Counted from the first letter of the stretch, positions 7,541 to 16,818 are shown. The stretch: 34,484 bases of DNA from an uncultured Coriobacteriaceae bacterium (GCA_900550055.1 URQU01000019.1:1-34484); one strand, 5' to 3'. Notes: generated by a model not told the origin, from the letters alone. Made by a program: numbers and translations.

Positions 7541-9286
7541 TTAAAGCACCCACGCCTCGCTTTCGCGCTGCAGCTCCAACATGCGGCGGTATCTACCATC
7601 GGGCTTCTCACGCAGCTCTGCCGGGCTTCCCTGCTCCACCACACAACCACCTTCGAGCACCACGATCTTGTCGGCATTGTCAACCGTGCGCATGCGATGT
7701 GCGATAACGAGGACCGTCTTGCCTTGAAGCAGTTCAGAAAGAGCAGCTTGCACGTATGTCTCGTTTTCCACGTCAAGTGAGGCCGTTGCTTCATCGAGCA
7801 GCACGATCGGAGCGTCTTTCAGCAGGGCACGCGCAATCGAGATACGCTGGCGTTCACCACCGGAAAGCCTGCTGCCGTTTTCCCCGATCATCGTGTCGTA
7901 GCCGTTGGGCAAACGCTCCACGAACTCGTCACAGCGCGCCGCCCTCGCCGCAGCGAGAACCTCCTCGTTCGTAGCATCCTTCTTCCCGAGGCGAATGTTC
8001 TCACGCACGGTGTCGTCAAAGAGCACCACGTCCTGGAACACCTCGGAGAATGCAGAAAGCAGCGTTTCCGGATCGACGGTAGAGACGTCAACGCCGCCCA
8101 CAAAGATCGCGCCGGAGCTTACGTCCCAAAAACGTGAAGCGAGCTTGACAGCCGTGCTCTTGCCCGAACCGGACGCGCCCACAAGCGCTGTCACCTGCCC
8201 TTCCCGCGCCTTGAACGATACGCTGCCCAAGACGTCCTCGCCGTCGGCGTACGCGAAGCCCACGTCTTTGAAGACCACGTCATAGCCCTGAGGCTCGAAC
8301 GAGGTGCTACCCGTTTGGATCGGCTCATTCTCGATGGCGCGCATGCGCTCCAGGCTCAAGCTCATGTCCATCAGCTCGGCGATGGCCTGCAAGATTACGT
8401 TGATGGGATCGTAAACCCTTGTCACCGCCAACAGATACACGAAAAACACGAGAAAGTCGACTTGCCCCGTCACGAGCAGCATCGTCCCCACCACGATGAC
8501 AGATGCGATTCCCAGGCGTAGAAAGCCTTGGGCAGAGCATACCGCCACACCCATAGCCAGCTCGGCATCGATCTTCTCTCTCTCGAAACGATCGATGCGG
8601 CAATCAAGCTCACCCTGGAATACGCCCACCTTATTGAGCGAGCGTATCTCACGATGGCATTCAAGGTATTCCTGCAGACCATCGGCAAACGAAAGGGATG
8701 CCGCGTTCTTCTTCGCGGTATGCGACTTCTGGATGCGTGCAGTCAGAAGCAACGCCGCAAGCGCCACGGGAATGGGCCAGAGAGCAGATGCCGCCAGCCT
8801 CCAGTCGAACGCGAGCATCATAGCGGCGAATACCAGCGTCGAAGCGCCCATGCCGAAAATCTGCGGCATAGTGTGAGAGAACAGGCGCTCCTGATCGGAG
8901 CAGTCCTTCATGATAACGCTCGTCAAATCGGACAAATCGCGCCTTCCGAAAAACGAGAGCGGAAGCAGGCGCAAACGCTCCGCGATGGCGATACGCTTGC
9001 GGGCGCTTTCTTGGTAGACCGCCGAGTACGTCGCGCGATATTCCCACATCTGCGTGACGAACATCACAACAAGCGCCGCCACAATGCCCGCTGCGTAGAG
9101 CGCCATGCCCGGCAGGCCAACAGAAGGGTCGTCCAGGTACCTGATAAAATCACTTGCAGCAAAGTACAGCACCACGATGGGCAGCATCAGCATCAGGTTC
9201 GCCAACGCACAGAACCCAGCACCGCGCATAAAATCCTTCATGCCTTGATCGGTCAAGGCAAAAGCATCTTGAATCCTACGCCACAT
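7541..9286 (-). CDS. ABC exporter-fold half-transporter (permease-ATPase), second of pair
   Basis: A 581-aa membrane protein with an N-terminal six-helix ABC exporter-type domain (about residues 15-320) and a C-terminal nucleotide-binding domain: Walker A GASGSGKST, signature LSGGERQR, Walker B IVLLDEAT and switch HR in VIAHRM. The chosen ATG (MWRRIQDAF) overlaps the end of the preceding ABC gene (stop at 9276-9278), indicating translational coupling; the longer frame to 9358 lies inside that gene. It is the last gene of the ECF operon. Two consecutive half-transporters usually form a heterodimer. Because they sit with an ECF transporter and an AraC regulator, a YbtP/YbtQ or IrtA/IrtB-like role in metallophore uptake is a reasonable inference; export of a toxic compound is the alternative. 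Confidence 0.85.
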   Translation of the reverse strand: MWRRIQDAFALTDQGMKDFMRGAGFCALANLMLMLPIVVLYFAASDFIRYLDDPSVGLPGMALYAAGIVAALVVMFVTQMWEYRATYSAVYQESARKRIAIAERLRLLPLSFFGRRDLSDLTSVIMKDCSDQERLFSHTMPQIFGMGASTLVFAAMMLAFDWRLAASALWPIPVALAALLLTARIQKSHTAKKNAASLSFADGLQEYLECHREIRSLNKVGVFQGELDCRIDRFEREKIDAELAMGVAVCSAQGFLRLGIASVIVVGTMLLVTGQVDFLVFFVYLLAVTRVYDPINVILQAIAELMDMSLSLERMRAIENEPIQTGSTSFEPQGYDVVFKDVGFAYADGEDVLGSVSFKAREGQVTALVGASGSGKSTAVKLASRFWDVSSGAIFVGGVDVSTVDPETLLSAFSEVFQDVVLFDDTVRENIRLGKKDATNEEVLAAARAARCDEFVERLPNGYDTMIGENGSRLSGGERQRISIARALLKDAPIVLLDEATASLDVENETYVQAALSELLQGKTVLVIAHRMRTVDNADKIVVLEGGCVVEQGSPAELREKPDGRYRRMLELQRESEAWVL

Positions 9287-11150
9287 GGCTGCCGCCCCCT
9301 TCAATCCTCCACATCGCGCTCGTTCGGTAGTCTCGCCACATGCGCGCATACAGTCCACCTTGCGCTACGAGTTCTTCATGAGTACCCTGTTCCGCGACAG
9401 AACCACGGTCGATGACGAAGATGCGGTCCGCATTTGCGACGGTGGATAAACGGTGCGCGATCATGAGCACCGTCTTGTCTTCGCAAAGTGTCGCGAGAGC
9501 CGCCTGGATCAACGCCTCGTTTTCGGGGTCGGCGAACGCCGTTGCTTCGTCGAGAACCACAATTGGGGCGTCTTTCAGAATGGCACGCGCAAGCGCGATG
9601 CGCTGGCGCTCTCCCCCGGAAAGGTACACGCCGGCTTTTCCTGCCACGGTGTTCACGCCATCGGGGAACTTGGCAATGATGTCGTCGCACTGTGCCGCAT
9701 GGAGTGCCGCGAGCACCTCGGCATCGCTTGCATTGGGGCGGCCCGCACGCACGTTATCAGCCAAGCTTCGCTTGAACAGTCGATCATCTTGGAACACGAA
9801 AGAAACGGCGCCCATCAGCTCCTCGGCAGGAATTCGTCGCACATCCGCCCCGCCTACAAGAACGGCACCCTCATCTGCGTCCCAAAAGCGCGGGACGAGC
9901 GACGCGAGCGTCGACTTGCCTCCGCCCGACGGTCCGACGAGAGCCACCGTCGCCCCGGCGGGAACGGAAAGCGATACGTTGCAAAGCGCCGGTTCCCTGG
10001 ACCCCGGATACGAGAAGCTGACGCCCGCAAGCTCGATGCTCGCCTCCTTCGGATGGAGAGCTTTGGCAGACTCCACCTCGGCGATGGGAGCAACTTCCAT
10101 GATCGTGTTCATCCGCCGCAGCGCGTCTTCGGCGATCATGACCGCCTCCGACGAATACATGACCTTCGACATCATCGTTGTCGTCATCGCCGAGAAGAAC
10201 GCATAGAACAGGAAGTCAATCAGGAAAGCCGGGAAATCAGGTGCGACGGCCGCAAGCGCAATACCCGCAGGTACGAGCACCGCGAAAGTCGAGTTGATCG
10301 CAACCAGCTGCACGACTTGGGGTCGTCGGCAATACTCGGTATAATTCGTCGCCATGTCGCGATAGTCGATGATCGCCTCGTGGAAGGCCCTGAACGAAAG
10401 CACCGTCTGCTGGAATACCTTTACCACGGGTATGCCTCGTACGTATTCGGTTGCCGCAGCGCTCATACGCATGAGAGCCGCCTGGTAAAGTTCCATGAAA
10501 TGGCGGCCGCCTTTTTCGTCCTCGCGGCCCATCATCCACCACATCGCGGCGAAGGAAACGGCGATGGGGACGAGGCACAGAAGTCCCATCCTCCAGTCGA
10601 ACAGAAACGCCACGACGAAGAAGATCACCGGGGTGGCAAAAGAACCAACGAAATCGGGCAGCTTGTGGGCGATAAGGTCTTCTGTCTGGCCTGCACACCC
10701 GTCGATCACGCGGCGCATCTCCCCCGACGAGTGCGCGCTGAAATACCCCATTGGGATCCGCGCCACGTGGCGAACCATCGCTTTGCGCATATTTGCCGCA
10801 ATACGGAAGGCCGCAAGATGCGAAGCCATGAGCGCGCCAAGATACACGATGATGCTCAACACGGCGAAAACCACGGCAAGCACAGCCCACATCGCAGCAG
10901 ATGATGCTTCTGCCCAGTTCGGGTACACCGAAATCAAGTCGCGAACCACGAACCATACGCAAACAAGCGGCATCACGGTGAGCACGGCGTTCAGCGCCGA
11001 AAGACCGCATCCTACATACGCCAAAACCCGCCGCTTACCAGCAAACCCCAACAGCTCGAGAATCGCGTTTTTCTTCTTGGCGGGACCTTCTTTCCCCACG
11101 TCCTTTCCTACTCCTGTCGTTAGAACACCGTCTTCCCGGGTCATTGCCAT
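9276..11150 (-). CDS. ABC exporter-fold half-transporter (permease-ATPase), first of pair
   Basis: A 624-aa fused permease-ATPase. After a ~35-residue basic leader come six predicted helices (for example YVGCGLSALNAVLTVMPLVC and the GLLCLVPIAVSFAAMWWMM region), then the ATPase domain with Walker A GPSGGGKST, Q-loop FVFQDD, signature LSGGERQR, Walker B IVVLDEAT and switch His in MIAHRLST. All catalytic residues are present. The start is supported by GGGAGG six bases before the ATG. The gene follows the S-component gene by 21 bp and overlaps the next ABC gene by 11 bp, so the two are probably made together and form a heterodimer. The substrate cannot be read from sequence; the operon context favours a metal-chelate or cofactor. 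Confidence 0.85.
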   Translation of the reverse strand: MAMTREDGVLTTGVGKDVGKEGPAKKKNAILELLGFAGKRRVLAYVGCGLSALNAVLTVMPLVCVWFVVRDLISVYPNWAEASSAAMWAVLAVVFAVLSIIVYLGALMASHLAAFRIAANMRKAMVRHVARIPMGYFSAHSSGEMRRVIDGCAGQTEDLIAHKLPDFVGSFATPVIFFVVAFLFDWRMGLLCLVPIAVSFAAMWWMMGREDEKGGRHFMELYQAALMRMSAAATEYVRGIPVVKVFQQTVLSFRAFHEAIIDYRDMATNYTEYCRRPQVVQLVAINSTFAVLVPAGIALAAVAPDFPAFLIDFLFYAFFSAMTTTMMSKVMYSSEAVMIAEDALRRMNTIMEVAPIAEVESAKALHPKEASIELAGVSFSYPGSREPALCNVSLSVPAGATVALVGPSGGGKSTLASLVPRFWDADEGAVLVGGADVRRIPAEELMGAVSFVFQDDRLFKRSLADNVRAGRPNASDAEVLAALHAAQCDDIIAKFPDGVNTVAGKAGVYLSGGERQRIALARAILKDAPIVVLDEATAFADPENEALIQAALATLCEDKTVLMIAHRLSTVANADRIFVIDRGSVAEQGTHEELVAQGGLYARMWRDYRTSAMWRIEGGGSHVA

Positions 11151-11171
11151 ATTTACCTCCCGGCCGTTAAT

Positions 11172-11795
11172 CTACATGCCAAGCTTGGCAAAGTGCTTCG
11201 AGAACACTTTGGCACCGATGAAGCCGCCGACGAGGCCGCCAGCGATGGTGGCAGCGCCGGTAACGACGCCCATCGGGCTTAGAATCGAGTTAACGAGCGT
11301 TTGGCCGTACTCGAGGGTCATGCCGGCTTGAACGCACATCTCGGCATAAGCCTCGCCCATCATGAGGATGAGAGAGATCTGCCCCAGCCAGAAGCAGAAC
11401 GTGAACGCGGCAAAAGCGCAGATAAGCTTGGTCTTCGTGCGCTTCTGCGGATCGCCTGCGATAAGGTCTGCCACGATACCGCCCACGACAATGCCGACAG
11501 GACCGCTCCAGAACATACCCATCAGAAGGCCGACCGCACCAACGATGATGCCCATGATGGCAATCGCGCCACGCTTCGGCACGCGATAGGCTAGGTACAT
11601 GAACACGGTACCGGCGAACAATGCGCCTACCGTGTGAGTAAACCAGCACAGGTTGGCATTCGCGCTGAAGATGATCGAGAACACCATGAACACCAGAAAC
11701 AAAAGGATGCCGAACACGGCGATAAAGACGAAGTCTTTCGGGTTCAAACCATTACGTTCCTTGGCGGCAGAACCGATTGTTGCTTTGCTTGTCAT
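11172..11795 (-). CDS. MptD/Trep_Strep-family ECF transporter S component
   Basis: A 207-aa integral membrane protein with about five to six hydrophobic segments (FVFIAVFGILLFLVFMVF, GAIAIMGIIVGAVGLLMGMF, LICAFAAFTFCFWLG and a Gly-rich last helix). Length, helix pattern and the ECF-T/ECF-A genes directly upstream fit the MptD/Trep_Strep group of putative ECF substrate-binding components. It would bind the substrate in the membrane and dock on the EcfT-EcfAA' module. An AGAAAGG ribosome site precedes the ATG, 18 bp after the ATPase stop. In other genomes this S-component group is often next to ABC half-transporters, as here. The substrate is unknown to me; iron chelates or heme-like compounds are guesses from context. 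Confidence 0.75.
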   Translation of the reverse strand: MTSKATIGSAAKERNGLNPKDFVFIAVFGILLFLVFMVFSIIFSANANLCWFTHTVGALFAGTVFMYLAYRVPKRGAIAIMGIIVGAVGLLMGMFWSGPVGIVVGGIVADLIAGDPQKRTKTKLICAFAAFTFCFWLGQISLILMMGEAYAEMCVQAGMTLEYGQTLVNSILSPMGVVTGAATIAGGLVGGFIGAKVFSKHFAKLGM

Positions 11796-11813
11796 TGTGA
11801 AACCTTTCTCTTG

Positions 11814-13385
11814 TTACTGTATTTCCGCAAACCCGAAATTGAGCTTCAACTTCGGAAGTGTTGCCTTGTTTAAGGGGAAGCGCTCGGCGATGCGCCCGTC
11901 TTCGACCAGGGCTATCTCATCGCATGCCGAGCAGAGGAACTCATAGTCGTGCGAGACAACGCAGACAGCGATTCCCGCATCGCGCATGCGCGCGATCTGG
12001 GCATCTATTCGACGCATGTTGCGATAATCCAAGCCACTCGTGGGCTCATCGAGAATCATCGCGCGAGCACTCGAAAGCAAACCGGCAGCGATGGAAAGCC
12101 GTTGACGCTCCCCGCCTGAAAGGGAGAGCGGGTGCCTGTCGGCAAGACCTTCGAGAGCAAGCGCAGCCTTAATTGCTGCAATCCGGTCCTTATTTCCTAG
12201 GCTGTCTTCCGCGCCATCCGAAGAGCACGCGCTTGCAAGCTCATCGTCGACTGTGCTGCTGAACAACTGGTATCCCGGTTCTTGCATAACCAGGTACACG
12301 CGCCCCGCCCGTTTCCTTGCGCGAAGCGGCACGTCGTCGACCTCGATCACCCCCGCCTTTTCCTTGAGAAGGCCGGCCATGCACCGGGCAAACGTCGTTT
12401 TCCCAGCCCCGTTGTGCCCCACAATACCGACGACGCTACCCGGAAGGAGGCAGAAATCGAGACCGTTCAAGACCGCAGGCGCACCGCGGTAGCCAGCAAC
12501 TACGCCGCTCATACGTACGACGGGTTTCCCGTAAGAAGGTGATCTGGAGGCATTCGATGCGACCGCGTCGCCCAAGGGCGACACCGTCACAACAGAGTCG
12601 ATTTCAGCAAGAGAGGCGGCGCGCAGTCCCATATCGGTTCTCGTTTCAAACGGCAGAGCAAGGAACTCTGCCGCCGCCCAGTCTCCTATAACCGAACCAT
12701 CGCTTATAACCACATAGCGGTCTGCGATGCCGTCAAGCCACCACAGGCGATGCTCGGAGATAAGCACGGTCTTCCCCTGACTCTTCAGAAGCGCAACCGT
12801 GCGCGCAAGATTCCGCATCGCATGCACATCGAGCGACGCGGTCGGCTCATCAAGCACGAAGATGTCAGGATGCACCGCATAGGCCGATGCCAGGATAACC
12901 GACTGCTTCTGCCCACCGGAAAGCGCCTCGGTACCGCGCCCGAGCAGGCCCTCAATACCGAGCGTTGCCGCTGCCTGCGCCACACGTTCGACCATTTCCT
13001 CGCGATCGATTCCGAAGTTCTCGCATCCGAAGGCGATTTCCGAGGTCACGTCGAGATTGACGAACTGGCTACGCGGGTTCTGGAACACCGACCCGACATG
13101 CGCGGAAAGCTCGCCCATCGTCCATGCGGAAACGGGTTTTCCCGCAACAAGCACCTCACCTTGAAGGTCCCCTTCGTACATAAGAGGAATAAGCGCATTA
13201 ACGAGGCGCGTAAGCGTTGTCTTGCCACATCCTGACTGCCCGGTCACAACAACGCATTGACCGCGAGGGATCTTAAGCGAAACGTCACGAAGCGATGGAC
13301 GGGAAGCGCCTTTGTAGCAAAACGTGCATCCATCGAGCTCGATAGCATAGGGCGAAGCCTTCGCCACGGCGGCATTTTCCATCAT
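11814..13385 (-). CDS. fused double ATPase of ECF transporter (EcfA-EcfA')
   Basis: A 523-aa protein made of two ABC ATPase domains. The first has Walker A GQSGCGKTT, Q-loop VFQNPRSQF, signature LSGGQKQS and Walker B IFVLDEPTASLD. The second has Walker A GHNGAGKTT, Q-loop VMQEPGYQLF, signature LSGGERQR and Walker B AMILDEPTSGLD. Both sets look complete, so both sites should hydrolyse ATP. The architecture is that of YkoD-like or EcfAA' energisers. The start ATG overlaps the EcfT stop as ATGA, showing tight coupling. It powers uptake through the EcfT scaffold and the S component encoded next. Confidence 0.92.
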   Translation of the reverse strand: MMENAAVAKASPYAIELDGCTFCYKGASRPSLRDVSLKIPRGQCVVVTGQSGCGKTTLTRLVNALIPLMYEGDLQGEVLVAGKPVSAWTMGELSAHVGSVFQNPRSQFVNLDVTSEIAFGCENFGIDREEMVERVAQAAATLGIEGLLGRGTEALSGGQKQSVILASAYAVHPDIFVLDEPTASLDVHAMRNLARTVALLKSQGKTVLISEHRLWWLDGIADRYVVISDGSVIGDWAAAEFLALPFETRTDMGLRAASLAEIDSVVTVSPLGDAVASNASRSPSYGKPVVRMSGVVAGYRGAPAVLNGLDFCLLPGSVVGIVGHNGAGKTTFARCMAGLLKEKAGVIEVDDVPLRARKRAGRVYLVMQEPGYQLFSSTVDDELASACSSDGAEDSLGNKDRIAAIKAALALEGLADRHPLSLSGGERQRLSIAAGLLSSARAMILDEPTSGLDYRNMRRIDAQIARMRDAGIAVCVVSHDYEFLCSACDEIALVEDGRIAERFPLNKATLPKLKLNFGFAEIQ

Positions 13386-14158
13386 CAGAGCACCCCCGCT
13401 CTAAAGCAAACGGAAAGTGCAAGGAGCACCATCGCAGCGATGAGACACACAACATCGATAGCGCGCACCCTTAAATGGTAATACGAGGTGCGGTGCGCAC
13501 TCGCCCCCACGCCGCGGACGACGACCGCGTTCCCCAGTTCGTCGGCGATCTGGCCCAAACGCGCGATCACGGGCACAAGGAAATGTTCGGCGGTCTTCGC
13601 AGGATGGCGCACGACCGACCTCGGCGTGAGTGCGATACCGCGCGTCTTCATAGCATCGGCGATAGCGGAGAATTCACGTCCCATGGTGGGAAGGAAACGA
13701 AATGCCACGCACACAGCCACCGACACGTTCACAGGAACATGCATCGCCTGCAGCGCACAAGCGAGCTCACCAAGACGCGTGGTTGCGATCATATTGAATG
13801 CGAACATAAAGGCGGGCAGAACATGGCGGTACATGAGAAGCGACGCCGCAAAGGGCGAAAGCAGGGTGTTCCCGCTCGCCACGAACAGCTGCGCCGTCAC
13901 GGCGAACAGCGCATAGAAGGCAAGCCAGCGCACGATCGCGAAGAAGCGGCGGCAATATGCCATAACGACAACGGTAAGCGCCAAAACGCCCATCTCGGCG
14001 AACAGGCTTTGCGTAAGCGCCATCTGCACGTTGATCGCCGCCAGAACCGCAAGCGACGTACGCGGGTCAAGATGGCGCGGTGCAGCGTTGGCAGACGTCG
14101 AAGGCTGCGTCTGCACTACCGCGTTCAAGGGCAAAGGCGCGCCCATCGAAAGAGCCAT
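13385..14158 (-). CDS. ECF transporter transmembrane scaffold EcfT
   Basis: A 257-aa membrane protein of the CbiQ/EcfT family. Hydrophobic helices run from about residue 32 to 130 and again at the C-terminus (AIDVVCLIAAMVLLALSVCF). The two coupling-helix motifs that contact the ATPase grooves are visible as KTRG (after AIADAM) and VVRG (after DELGNA). The ATG is preceded by GGAGGAAGAAGGAC; an internal Met four codons later is possible. It is the first gene of a five-gene operon and shares ATGA with the ATPase gene. A divergent AraC-type regulator gene lies 94 bp away, so the short interval between them probably carries both promoters. Confidence 0.87.
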   Translation of the reverse strand: MALSMGAPLPLNAVVQTQPSTSANAAPRHLDPRTSLAVLAAINVQMALTQSLFAEMGVLALTVVVMAYCRRFFAIVRWLAFYALFAVTAQLFVASGNTLLSPFAASLLMYRHVLPAFMFAFNMIATTRLGELACALQAMHVPVNVSVAVCVAFRFLPTMGREFSAIADAMKTRGIALTPRSVVRHPAKTAEHFLVPVIARLGQIADELGNAVVVRGVGASAHRTSYYHLRVRAIDVVCLIAAMVLLALSVCFRAGVL

Positions 14159-14181
14159 GCGATTACCGTCCTTCTTCCTCC

Positions 14182-14201
14182 TAGTTAGCCATATATAACT
14201 A
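14182..14201. promoter_or_regulatory. palindrome in divergent ECF/AraC promoter region
   Basis: TAGTTA (14182-14187) and TAACTA (14196-14201) form inverted arms around an AT-rich 8-bp core, in an AT-rich patch (14180-14220) of otherwise GC-rich DNA. A TAAAAT-like -10 candidate for the rightward regulator gene lies at about 14210. Position and symmetry suggest an operator for the neighbouring AraC-type protein, although AraC family sites are often direct repeats. Confidence 0.4.
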
Positions 14202-14252
14202 TTTACGATAAAATACAGCCCACTAAGGCAATGCGAAAGACGGAACGGGAAG

Positions 14253-15305
14253 ATGGAAAACTACGCCGAAAAGAATTCAAGTTCTGCCGAAAAATCAAAC
14301 GGAAGCTACGCCGCAGGACAGGGAAACCCACTTTACGACATGTTCGTCACACAGCTTTCGCAGCTGCACACCGTATGCGCGGAGGAAGCGCTCGCACGCG
14401 GATTCGGACGGGCCGACCTGGTGCGAAGCGTCGGCGAGACATGGTTTGTCGACCCCCGATACGGCAAGGGCTCCTATTGGTTCTACCTCATGGACGGCGA
14501 CACTATCGTCGTGTCGATGGACATCACATACGAACGCGCCGTGGAGGCAGTCATAGAGACTGTTCCCTATCTGGGGTTCGGCCTCTATGAGCATGCGATG
14601 CCCATGTATTGCTCGCCCGAGTGCGCCGCATCCAACTGCAAGCTCATGGGACATGACTGGGATGGCGGCCCCTACATAAGCTCGTTCGAGCCCGACAAGC
14701 GGCTGTCATCGGCGTCGATCACCATAGCCCCTGAAGCGATACACCGCTATGCGGATGCCTTGCACTGCGATGAGAAGAAACTGCACCGCGCCATCGGACA
14801 GCTCACCACGTCGGAGGGCGTGCCCGGCTTGCCCTCGGCGCTTCGAGGGCTCGACATCACCTACCCCGCCGCATCGGTCGCCGATTCGTATTATCACGCC
14901 AAGGTGATTGAATGCTTCGCGCTGCTGGCAAGCAGCATTCCCGAAAGGGTCACGTCAGCCGATGCCGTGAACATAAGCGACAGGGACTGCGTCGAGGGCA
15001 TCTGCTCCTACATCGGCAGCAACCTATCATCCGATCTCAGCACGAAAACGCTGTGCGACATCGCCCATGTAAGCGAGGGAAAGATGATATCGGCATTTCG
15101 CAATGTGCAGGGAGACACCCCACAAGGCTACATCCGCGCACAGCGCCTGGAGTACGGACGGCGCCTTCTCCTTGATGGAAGCCGCAAGATCAGCGAAATC
15201 GCCAAAAGCGCGGGCTACCGCAACCAGGGAGCATTCGCTGACGCGTTCAAGCGTGCCTACGGCACGACGCCACGCACCTATCGCAAAAGACTACGAATCG
15301 AATAG
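14253..15305 (+). CDS. AraC-family transcriptional regulator
   Basis: A 350-aa regulator. The C-terminal ~100 residues form the double helix-turn-helix AraC domain: LSTKTLCDIAHVSEGKMISAF (first HTH), then YIRAQRLEYGRRLLLDG, and ISEIAKSAGYRNQGAFADAF followed by KRAYGTTPRTYRKR (second HTH). The N-terminal ~230 residues are an effector-sensing region without a clear Cupin signature and contain three Cys (in MYCSPECAASNCK), which might bind a metal; that is a guess. A GGGAAG site precedes the ATG. It is divergent from the ECF/ABC operon, the usual layout for a dedicated regulator; YbtA and PchR control metallophore uptake in this way. It converges on the MFS gene, whose stop is 35 bp away. Confidence 0.88.
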   Translation: MENYAEKNSSSAEKSNGSYAAGQGNPLYDMFVTQLSQLHTVCAEEALARGFGRADLVRSVGETWFVDPRYGKGSYWFYLMDGDTIVVSMDITYERAVEAVIETVPYLGFGLYEHAMPMYCSPECAASNCKLMGHDWDGGPYISSFEPDKRLSSASITIAPEAIHRYADALHCDEKKLHRAIGQLTTSEGVPGLPSALRGLDITYPAASVADSYYHAKVIECFALLASSIPERVTSADAVNISDRDCVEGICSYIGSNLSSDLSTKTLCDIAHVSEGKMISAFRNVQGDTPQGYIRAQRLEYGRRLLLDGSRKISEIAKSAGYRNQGAFADAFKRAYGTTPRTYRKRLRIE

Positions 15306-15339
15306 GAATAGCATCAAGCGATGGCCACTCGCCGATCCG

Positions 15340-16719
15340 CTATCCCAAACGGCGCGACTTGGTCTCGGGGCCGATCGCCAACGTGACGGCGGCCGCCACC
15401 AGCGCGATGGCCACGATGCCGAAGTAGATGACGTTGGGCTGCAGGTTCGCCAAGATCCACGTGACGGCGAACGGCATGACCACGTTGACGGCCTTGCCGG
15501 CGCCCTGCGAGATGCCCGCGCCGCGGAAACGGTACCTGGTGGAGAATAGCTCGCCCACGTACACGCTGATCACCGACGCATTCAGCACGTAGAAGCCGAT
15601 GGTCATCAAAAAGCCCAGCACGGTGATGAGCGCCGTCGAGCCGGCGTTGAGCGCCATGGCGTAGGCGAACGCGAACACCGCCACCCAGATGAACGCGCCG
15701 GAAACCTCGACGCGGCGGCCGAGCTTCTCGATGAGCAGCGCGCCGATGAGCGCCCCGAGCGGCGCCGCGAGCATGGTGATGGTGGTGGACAACAGCGAGG
15801 TCTGCGTGGCCAGGCCGATGTTCTTCAGGATGGACGGGCCGAAGGTGGTGTAGGTGTACTGCGTCAGCGAAGTGCCGATGACCACCACGATGCCCAGGAA
15901 CAGGTTGCGCGCCAGGTGCGCGTCGGAATCCATGGCGCTCTTCTCGAATACCACCTGTTCAGCGGGCGAAATGCCAGCATCCGCCATTTCGCGCTCGATA
16001 CGGGAGATGATGCCCTCCGCCTCATCGAAGCGGCCGTGCTGGATGAGCCAGCGCGGGCTTTCCGGCATCGCCTGGCGCGCGATGCACACGATGATGGCCG
16101 CAACGCCGATGACCGCGAACACCAGACGCCACGATTCCTGCCCAAGCGGGCTCCAAATGGTGATGAAGAACAGGCACAGGAACATGCCGATGGGCGACCC
16201 GCAGTTTGCGATGGTCGAGCCGATGGCGCACCAGCGGCCGCGGCGCGCGACGGGCGCGAACTCGTTGATCATGCTGAAGCTGGTCACCAGCTCCGAGCCC
16301 AGGCCCAAGCCCACGAAGAAGCGCATGGCTATCATGAACGTCATGTTCGGGGAAAGCGCGCCCAAGATGGTGGCGAAGCCGAACAGCAGCAGGTTGAACT
16401 GGAACGCCTTGCGCCGGCCGAGCTTGTCGCCGATAAGACCGGCGATCAGCGAACCGATGAACAGGCCCAGAAAGCCTGCCGACAGAAACGCGGCGGTCTG
16501 CTCGTTGGTGGCGAACCCGGTTTCGGCCAGCGTGCTCTTCACGCCTCCCGCCAGGTAAACGTCCATGGCATCCACGAACACGCCTGCCGAGGTCAGCGCC
16601 ATCACCTTCTTGAACGTCGCCGTCGGTTGCGTGGCATCCATGCGGTGCATAAGCTGCGCGGCGCGATCGACGCCTTCGCCCGCCTGCCCGCCTGACGCGG
16701 TCTTGTCTGCTTGCGACAT
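15340..16719 (-). CDS. MFS transporter, sugar/organic-acid porter-like
   Basis: A 459-aa major facilitator with 12 predicted helices. The loop 2-3 signature GLIGDKLGRRKAFQF and the second-half equivalent LLIEKLGRRVEVSG are clear, and MRFFVGLGLGSEL lies in helix 4. The acidic-aromatic pattern in helix 1 (AGVFVDAMDVYLAGG) is typical of the aromatic-acid or metabolite:H+ symporter and sugar porter groups. The start MSQADK is preceded by AAGGGGAAG; the open frame continues to 16878 but crosses a hairpin leader, so the shorter start is preferred. The substrate is unknown. It converges with the AraC regulator gene and is probably independent of the ECF operon. Confidence 0.88.
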   Translation of the reverse strand: MSQADKTASGGQAGEGVDRAAQLMHRMDATQPTATFKKVMALTSAGVFVDAMDVYLAGGVKSTLAETGFATNEQTAAFLSAGFLGLFIGSLIAGLIGDKLGRRKAFQFNLLLFGFATILGALSPNMTFMIAMRFFVGLGLGSELVTSFSMINEFAPVARRGRWCAIGSTIANCGSPIGMFLCLFFITIWSPLGQESWRLVFAVIGVAAIIVCIARQAMPESPRWLIQHGRFDEAEGIISRIEREMADAGISPAEQVVFEKSAMDSDAHLARNLFLGIVVVIGTSLTQYTYTTFGPSILKNIGLATQTSLLSTTITMLAAPLGALIGALLIEKLGRRVEVSGAFIWVAVFAFAYAMALNAGSTALITVLGFLMTIGFYVLNASVISVYVGELFSTRYRFRGAGISQGAGKAVNVVMPFAVTWILANLQPNVIYFGIVAIALVAAAVTLAIGPETKSRRLG

Positions 16720-16751
16720 ATCTTCCCCTTCTTCTCCCTGCAACCGAAACG

Positions 16752-16818
16752 AAAAAATCCGCACGAGGGCATGCACGGCTAACAACAATGCGGTTAGCGT
16801 GCAGCCGACGAGCGGATT
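16752..16818 (-). promoter_or_regulatory. nested hairpin with T-run in MFS leader
   Basis: On the minus strand AATCCGC (16818-16812) pairs with GCGGATT (16762-16756), directly followed by a T-run (complement of A 16752-16757). Inside it, GCACGCTAAC pairs with GTTAGCCGTGC with one bulged base (16802-16793 and 16783-16773). The run of Ts ends about 30 bases before the MFS start codon. The shape is that of an intrinsic terminator or attenuator placed in a 5' leader. Confidence 0.5.
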
